Shown here: positions 59,201-64,000 of the stretch, piece after piece
Numbering within the stretch: position 1 is the first letter of the stretch
Layout: each line of letters begins with the position of its first letter
Origin: Tritrichomonas musculus
Lineage: Eukaryota; Parabasalia; Tritrichomonadida; Tritrichomonadidae
Direction: 5' to 3'
DNA length: 64,000 nucleotides
NCBI GenBank assembly: GCA_039105265.1
Contig: JAPFFF010000002.1
Coordinates: 8,246,001-8,310,000, forward strand
Notes under the pieces: model-generated
What the model was told of the DNA's origin: nothing
The model's database searches: none
What the model saw: the letters and a program-made list of their open reading frames with translations, nothing else
Program-made: the position numbers and the translations under genes

Positions 59201-59269
59201 ATAATATTTGTTTGATTCTTTATCTTCTTTGTTAAACGATTTAATAATGTAAAGAAATTGATCATTCAA
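56240..59269 (-). CDS. Kinase-like/Sel1-repeat protein, N-lobe start missing (DFD variant)
   Basis: About 1009 codons to the stop at 56240. The frame begins after a stop at about 59290 with no ATG; position 59269 is a TTG. It opens inside the kinase N-lobe: FLYIIK with the beta-3 Lys at residue 10, then VLRDLKTNN (LRD at 103-105 replacing HRD), IDFDRA (DFD at 123-125 replacing DFG) and FLSPEQ (SPE for APE). The glycine loop is absent. About 19 Sel1 repeats of 36 residues follow from about 285 to 900 (for example AQFYLGVIYSDSKYNQLDYN). The end NAFYEGFKI matches the other two Sel1 genes. Either a 5' exon or upstream frame is missing or the gene has lost its start; the upstream 280 bases contain an open stretch PSPMNEDILENIKCEIISDN without kinase similarity. 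Likely a recently damaged copy. Confidence 0.8.
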   Translation of the reverse strand: MNDQFLYIIKSFNKEDKESNKYYKRELSFYHKISNKNQFICKFFGTIQDRLFNSIIIEYIEGNTLEELILDMKNNKITSLEKIKIILQIIMTTEFIHLNDFVLRDLKTNNIIIDSDLNAIFIDFDRAKEITDEENKQEHITKDFGCEYFLSPEQYLYGKYSFKSDVYTIGIIIHCILNEKQFNDILNINILNEHYKSKECILNNQEATNTPEEYQFLFHSYKKCLEFNPELRPNITELFYKILNCCYSNYKDKISHIVSSLYDTRMDHLNQIFKITLLNCEITCDIKKFINYLQIASKQNDSYAQFYLGKYLPFDLDKSFHLLNLSSDQNNSYAQFYLGVIYSDSKYNQLDYNKACFYFNLSSLQNNKYALYIMGNYYLNGIVLPKDIQKGIHYLTLSADQNYSLAQYDLGVLYLVDKLVKCDINKSIFYLALAAKQENVKSYLLLSELYFGIKLIKPDINKALYYLNLAYEHKSTLAMIKFAYLYLDGKYVCKDVNKSIEYLTLASDLNDSFAQIYLGKIYISNYVEYKDAKKAIYYFKLAANQKNHEAELILGIIYYEGIHIKQDIDQAIYYFTLADKQNDELAHLYLGSIYSTLIFKKIDVEKALYHLKIAAKHHPCAFYYIGKIYYEGKLIERDINAAFYYLKLGANQNHSDSLLGLGIIYFNLADYKKALYYFQTASKLNNVYSFYMLGNMYLFGYSVEPDVNQAIKLLKIASNQCHENSLLELGYLFINNIYIKRDIDKAITYFTIASNIGNSDAQYILALIYYKDEYMKKDIKKAINLFMLAAENNHRFAQFYLGMIYYEGIEIKFDINKAIHYFKECSSINCLAQNFLGVIYLNGKFVERNINWAFEYFNDAIKKNNNFALYNLARIYYFGIDVEKNINMAIQLLKKSIDNKFPLSIIVLFAILFMNYDDELKYEFISCFKNIRKNYLPFFLYIIDIYEKTEISIMVFTKVISFFQNYDVIYPDGDKIINDFENFMCKKLKDAKPRKAQNLTNAFYEGFKI

Positions 59270-59555
59270 ATTATAGGATGTGCTATTTTAATATGCTCAT
59301 TTTGAACAAAATTGTCTGAAATAATTTCACATTTGATATTTTCCAAGATATCTTCATTCATTGGTGATGGTTGACTAGAATCTTTTGCTGGATTTGATTT
59401 GGCTTTAGCTGGAACTGATTTTTTGTCTTAGTTTGCGAAGAGCTTTGACCAATTTGTTTTATATTAATTTCAAAGCGATTCAAAATTTTCTGAGAAGAAT
59501 TCAAAAAATACAATAGTGTTAAAAAAATTGATAGGTCCAGATTTTGGAAGGTAGT

Positions 59556-60686
59556 TTAGATTGGATCATCGTTATCATTATCTTCTTCTTCATTTTTCTT
59601 GTGTGTTTGATCTTGTTCAATGTCAAAATCTTTGATATATTTGGTGATAAAATCTGAACTTGCTGATGATCCATTTCGTTTTGACATGTTCAAATATTTG
59701 AGTGCTTTCATAAAAAGTTTTTTCCCGTATTCAAACTGTAAAATCATATCGTTAATCTGCTTGCCTTTTCCTATCTTTTCGTCAATTTTAGATGTTTCTT
59801 CCTCCATTTCATTCTTGCTGATTGGCATAGATGATTCATTATTATCATCATCTGTATTTGAATCTTCTTCTGGTTTCGTGACATCAATGCCTGGTAAGTC
59901 TTCGAGGTATCTGATTAACCTGTTTTCTTCTGATGAAAGTGCACAAGCATATGGTGTTCTTCCTTTATCATTTTTTTCGTTGATGTTGATTTCGTCACGG
60001 CTGATGAGGAAGCTGACGATGTCGAAGTTCCCATGCTCGCATGCAACATGCAAGATCGTTGAGCCCTCATTGTCTTTGATCGTAGTAATCGCTCCTAGTG
60101 AAATGATAGACTGAACGAGATCAAAATTATCTGTGTCACACGCGTAATGAAGAATCGTTTTGCCTTCTAAATCCTGATCATCGTAATCAAATTTGTGTGA
60201 TTTTTGAAGAAGTCGAAACAGACTGAAATTTCCTTTTTTACATGCATAAAACAGAACAGTCTGTTGTTCTTCGTCTTTAGATAAAAGATCGATCTTATTG
60301 AGTGAAATGAGATACTTACAAATAGAAAATGCATGATTACGATTAGAGCATGCATGATGCATGATGGTTTTGCCTTTGTTATCAACTTCTGTTAAATCGA
60401 TTTTGTCCAGTGAAACTAAGAATTCAACAAGTTCTAAATTTCCACATTCACATGCAATTTGAAGTGGATTTTGTTCTTTCTTGTCTTTCGCATTCAAATA
60501 AATTTTATCAAGTGAAACTAAATGCTTAACAAGCTGAAGATTTCCAATTTCACACAAAATGTGTATCGAATTTTGTCCTTCATCATTCGTAACAGTGAGA
60601 TCAACGTCTTTTAATGAGGAAAAATATTTCGCAATTTGCATGTATAGGTCATTCAATAAGTTCGTAACTGGCACTTTTTTCCACAT
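59556..60686 (-). CDS. Ankyrin-repeat protein
   Basis: 376 residues from an ATG. Seven to eight ankyrin repeats from about residue 35 to 275: NSIHILCEIGNLQLVKHLVS, NPLQIACECGNLELVEFLVS, TIMHHACSNRNHAFSICKYL, TVLFYACKKGNFSLFRLLQK, TILHYACDTDNFDLVQSIIS, TILHVACEHGNFDIVSFLIS and TPYACALSSEENRLIRYLED. Each carries the trichomonad IDLT/ININ-type loop. The C-terminal 100 residues are acidic and Ser/Lys-rich (DDDNNESSMPISKNEMEEE) and end in a run of Glu/Asp/Asn. The start MWKKVPVTNLLNDLYMQIAK lacks the usual DUF3447 head, so it may be a short family member or one that lost its N-terminus; the ATG is preceded by TCATAT, an initiator-like motif. Confidence 0.85.
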   Translation of the reverse strand: MWKKVPVTNLLNDLYMQIAKYFSSLKDVDLTVTNDEGQNSIHILCEIGNLQLVKHLVSLDKIYLNAKDKKEQNPLQIACECGNLELVEFLVSLDKIDLTEVDNKGKTIMHHACSNRNHAFSICKYLISLNKIDLLSKDEEQQTVLFYACKKGNFSLFRLLQKSHKFDYDDQDLEGKTILHYACDTDNFDLVQSIISLGAITTIKDNEGSTILHVACEHGNFDIVSFLISRDEININEKNDKGRTPYACALSSEENRLIRYLEDLPGIDVTKPEEDSNTDDDNNESSMPISKNEMEEETSKIDEKIGKGKQINDMILQFEYGKKLFMKALKYLNMSKRNGSSASSDFITKYIKDFDIEQDQTHKKNEEEDNDNDDPI

Positions 60687-61503
60687 GTAGATATGATATA
60701 AAATATTTATTTATATATATATAAGCATTTCATCAATATCTATATATTTATTATTTTCGATTTTTGTTTAATTTATTATTCAGTACTTTTAAGAGATTTT
60801 TTTCAGTTTTAGGCTGAAAAATGATTATTGAATTTTTGTGGTATTTACTCAATGCATGAAATACTTTTCATTTATCCGAATATTGATATAGGTAATATGC
60901 ATGCACTATTATTATAATTAATTATAAAATTGATAAATCATTAACCAATGGTTTTGAAAATATCTAAATAAAAATGTTTCAATAAAAAAATCCAATGATT
61001 TTGAACTTTTTTGGCTATTTTTTTTCAAAAATTTGAATATATATATATATTTAGAAATATATAACAATTACTTTTCATTGATTTTTTATATACATATATA
61101 TTAAATCAATGTCTTATTAATTTATATATTTTTTTTATGAATCTTTTGAATAAGGCTTCAAACCATAGATTCTTTTGAAAAAGTAAGGCTTAACGTACTT
61201 TAACGGATCATAACGTATGCATATTGAGCCATATATAATTTTTATGTTTGGATAAACATAATTTGGAATGTTTCCAAAAATATATCTATTTGACAATTTT
61301 TTTTATCATTCATATGATTTGAACTAAATATTTTTATATCTCCTTTGATATTCCAAAAAATGAAAATTTAAAAGTAATAAATTTTAAATACACAATAACT
61401 CAGTGAATATTAGTTATAATAGCAAACTATTTTAGCAAAATATAGAGTATCGTTCATATATTATAATTATTATATTTATTATTTGAATAATCATTTCTAC
61501 TTT
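60687..61503. other. AT-rich gap
   Basis: About 820 bases of AT-rich sequence with a short ta-rich run near 61037-61050. No gene seen. Confidence 0.4.
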
Positions 61504-61788
61504 CTAAAAAGTAGAAGTTACGAACTTATTGAATGGCCTATAGTTGCCTGATGATCTATAATTATTACATAAATAAAGTAAGGGAGTATTTCCATCGTTT
61601 GATTTATCATTGACATTGATTTTATTCAGTGATACAATGAATCGAATGATGTTGATATCATTGGCAGAATCACATGCAATGTGCAATATGTTCATTCCTT
61701 CTGAGTCAGTTGCAGTCACATCAAGTTCTGATCGTTTTGTTAGATTTTTAATTAGATCGAGTGATCCATTTTTGCATGCATAGTGCAA
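61504..61788 (-). pseudogene. Ankyrin-repeat gene fragment
   Basis: 94 residues: MHYACKNGSLDLIKNLTKRS, NILHIACDSANDINIIRFIV and GNTPLLYLCNNYRSSGNYRP. The first residues fall in mid-repeat (usual xTPLHYACKNG), so the ATG is an internal Met. Nearly three ankyrin repeats are left; sequence on both sides is unrelated. Confidence 0.7.
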
Positions 61789-61885
61789 AAGTTCACACTA
61801 TTAGTGATATTTATAATATTTTTCTAATTGAATTTTATTTAGTTTATTTAGAAATCATCGAAATAATCAATAATATTGGTATTTA

Positions 61886-62437
61886 TTAATCAATTATTTT
61901 AATCAAATTTTTCAATGATAAAGGGATCATTATTATCATGTGATCTCCACAAGGTGCAAAAGATGATACAGAAATTGATTGTAATTGTGATTCTTCAGAT
62001 ATTTCAATTATTTGAAGTTCATAACAACAAATAAATGCACGTTCACATATTTTTGTTACACTTGGTGGAATAGAAATTTCTTTGATATTTGAATGTGAAA
62101 ATGCATCCTTTTCAATTGTTTGTAAGTTAGAATTCATTGGAATTTCGACTTTTCTTAAATTATCACAATTGGAAAATGCATGTTCACATATTTTTGTTAC
62201 ACTGGCTGGAATAGAAATTTCTTCGATGTTTGAATATGAAAATGCATATGGTCCAATGATTTTGATATTTTGTGGAATAGAAATTTCTTTGATATCACGG
62301 CGTACAAATAGAAATTTGTCAAATTCAGCGTCGTTTTGATTACTTTTGCCAATCAAATATTTATCTTCTTTAAATATGAATTGACCATTCGATGGTGAAA
62401 TCATAATTCGTGTCGTTTTTTTTATGCAAAAATGCAT
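61886..62437 (-). pseudogene. BspA-like LRR gene fragment (3' part)
   Basis: 183 residues. After a short non-family start, the sequence enters the insert module (FKEDKYLIGKSNQNDAEFDK) and five LRRs (EISIPQNIKIIGPYAFSYSN, EISIPASVTKICEHAFSNCD, EISIPPSVTKICERAFICCY). It ends MIIMIPLSLKNLIKIID, equivalent to the end of the intact gene at 30270 (IIMIPYKKKDDF). So the natural C-terminus is kept and the front of the gene is lost; it abuts a plus-strand relic only a few bases away. It could still be expressed as a short protein. Confidence 0.7.
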
Positions 62438-62439
62438 TT

Positions 62440-63266
62440 AAATGCACCAGAAACAGATTTTTATATCACCAAATGTCAATTTATTGAAAATTCAACAGAT
62501 GAAAATTTGCATTCTATTTCCAAATCAAGCAGACAACACATCACCATATTTCAATGGAGATGGATGTGGATTTCAATATGGATATTCAGAGTCACTTTAT
62601 AACATTGATATTGAAATTCGAAACTGCTCATTTATGAATAATAAAGAACAAACTTGTCAGAGAAATTGCATTTCAAACGACAAAAAAGTCACAATTATTA
62701 ATTGTCTTTTTGAAGGAAACTCCGCAAACAGCTAAAATCCAGAAGAATCAAAATAATTAAAAAAAATATTTTGATCGAAAAACAGAAAGACACGGAGGAT
62801 CCATTTATTTTAATCTAACGTTTTCACATATAAACATACAAGTTGAATAATTCGTAACAAAAGTTGAAATTTTCAATTGCATATTCAAATCGAATTTAGC
62901 ATTTGATAGTTGTGTAATTTACATCGATGTGGATGATACTAGAACAGAATTCGTCATTGAACAAAATGAGTTTTTTTGACAACAGTTACAATGAGCAGTT
63001 GTTTTTCTTTGAGTTCTGCTTTTACTCAATCACAAAAAATTAACTAATATTTTAGCTCTTTCAACAACGTTTCAATTAAAATGAAAGGTATGTCTCTCAC
63101 ATTCACTCAGATTAAATATGTTTCTTACTCAATTTCTTATTTTGAATCGAACACAAATATGATGAGTTTTACTCTGGTCGAATCAACGTTCATTTTTATT
63201 GAAATGCAAACAATTTTTATGGATATTTCTATTGTACGTTCAAACATTTGTTCTAATAATCATTAG
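62440..63266 (+). pseudogene. Relic of a beta-helix (chlamydial Pmp-like) surface protein gene
   Basis: Fragments of a parallel beta-helix protein appear in successive frames: APETDFYITKCQFIENSTDE, NIDIEIRNCSFMNNKEQTCQ with KKVTIINCLFEGNSANS, GGSIYFNLTF, VEIFNCIFKSNLAFDSCVIY and MSLTFTQIKYVSYSISYFES. The alternating NCxFxxN motifs and GGxIYF match the polymorphic-membrane-protein-like family of large trichomonad surface proteins. Several stops and frame changes are present; neither the signal peptide nor the C-terminal membrane span is seen. Confidence 0.6.
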
Positions 63267-63537
63267 TAACAAATCTAAAATTACAAAAGAACAACTTATT
63301 GGAATTACGTGTTGATCAGCTTATGTTAAATAGATGGTGATTTTAAAAAATACGACAAAAATTTAGCTAGTTGTCCACACACATTAATTTTTTAAAAAAG
63401 TTTTGGTTAGAAATTTTTTTATTTCTAGAATTTGACGAAAAAAGTGAGAAAGTGAAAGTTAATAAAGTTATTTTTAAAGTTATTAATGAAAATGAAATAA
63501 GAATAAAAAATGATCAAAGTTTGATTAAAAAGATGGT

Positions 63538-64000
63538 TTAAAGTTTTCTGATATTACCTGAAATGCCTGATTCAATACATTGCCAACGTTCCGTGTCATC
63601 AACAAGAATTAATTTTGCCCAATCACCTATGTATTCATCTATTGGTGAAGAAGATCCATTCTTATAGACTCTACGAATATAACGATTTTCAAGTCCATAA
63701 TATGGTGAGTAGTGATTTGTTCCAAAATAATGGTAATGTGTTCCACTACTACCCCGGCCATTATTAAGTTTTCGAATATAATATTGATCTTTAGTTCCTT
63801 TAATTTCATAAAGTTCAACTTTTGTAAATTCGTCTTCTGAATTAGAAACTTTATTCCATTCTGTTTTATATGTCTCTTCATCATTGATATAAGTAACTAT
63901 TCGTTCTTCAAGATATTTTTTGTAATACGATGTTTTTTTGACGTGTTCAAGAGCTTCATAAGAGGTTTCTATTTTAGTGTAATAACTATAAGTTATATTA
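63538..64000 (-). CDS. C-terminal part of an unknown protein (gene open at right edge)
   Basis: The minus-strand frame is open from base 63999 to the TAA at 63538-63540 and gives 152 residues. Composition is ordinary coding with many aromatic residues: YEALEHVKKTSYYKKYLEER, WNKVSNSEDEFTKVELYEIK, DQYYIRKLNNGRGSSGTHYH, LENRYIRRVYKNGSSSPIDE and WAKLILVDDTERWQCIESGI. No domain recognised; the alternating polar/aromatic pattern suggests a beta-rich fold, perhaps extracellular. Start and most of the gene lie to the right of the window. Confidence 0.6.
   Translation of the reverse strand, partial: NITYSYYTKIETSYEALEHVKKTSYYKKYLEERIVTYINDEETYKTEWNKVSNSEDEFTKVELYEIKGTKDQYYIRKLNNGRGSSGTHYHYFGTNHYSPYYGLENRYIRRVYKNGSSSPIDEYIGDWAKLILVDDTERWQCIESGISGNIRKL

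Noticed and set aside
1-64000. Polinton/Maverick or retroelement remains, which are common in trichomonads
   Set aside because: No integrase, reverse transcriptase, DNA polymerase or capsid-like frame was recognised in the window.

Overview
The window reads as nuclear DNA of a parabasalid flagellate (trichomonad), most likely a Tritrichomonas-like species. The grounds are: strongly AT-rich gaps; long genes without evident introns; short 5' leaders with TCA-Py-W initiator-like motifs; stop codons embedded in TAAA; and the family mix. That mix is tyrosine-kinase-like (TKL) kinases fused to repeats, kinase-Sel1 proteins, BspA-type leucine-rich repeats (LRRs), DUF3447-type ankyrin proteins, RCC1 proteins and R2R3 Myb. 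No rRNA, CRISPR or complete autonomous transposon is seen. Species assignment is inference.

Layout. 1-6.4 kb: the end of a Sel1 protein, a kinase-Sel1-BspA fusion and a BTB-like coiled-coil protein. 6.4-8.5 kb: AT-rich spacer with a foldback repeat. 8.5-11.7 kb: a coiled-coil/LIM/ADP-ribosyltransferase protein with an unassigned C-terminal domain. 11.7-15 kb: a Mutator-like non-autonomous element with a 10-bp target duplication, and an RCC1 gene fragment. 15-21.6 kb: a large kinase-Sel1 protein, an ankyrin scrap, a small Ser/Thr kinase and a Myb factor. 21.6-27.5 kb: tRNA-Val, a decayed membrane-protein gene, a bacterial-type ECF transporter S component, two copies of a tRNA-Ser block, a cysteine-peptidase scrap and a terminal-inverted-repeat element. 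27.6-35 kb: a four-span membrane protein, an EF-hand protein, a BspA-LRR protein and a long coiled-coil protein. 35-46 kb: a TKL kinase with two discoidin-like domains, a large ankyrin protein, a TKL kinase with SPKR repeats and BspA LRRs, a small helical protein and a broken BspA gene. 46.8-50.5 kb: a BTB-RCC1 protein and a phosphatase relic. 50.6-55.7 kb: three small inverted-repeat elements, two of them flanked by TTAA, among ankyrin repeats separated by AT-rich spacers of one common type. 56-64 kb: a kinase relic, a second kinase-Sel1 gene lacking its N-lobe start, ankyrin, BspA and beta-helix (Pmp-like) genes and relics, and the end of an unknown gene.

How they fit. Most intact genes are multidomain signalling or scaffold proteins built from a kinase or BTB head plus expandable repeats. 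Two kinase-Sel1 genes replace DFG with DFD, and all three Sel1 genes end in an FYEGF motif, which points to one expanded family. Relics of the same families lie between the intact genes, as expected for a genome in which gene families and small transposons have expanded and decayed. The clearest outsider is the ECF S component at 24.1-24.7 kb, which resembles a laterally acquired bacterial vitamin-uptake subunit.
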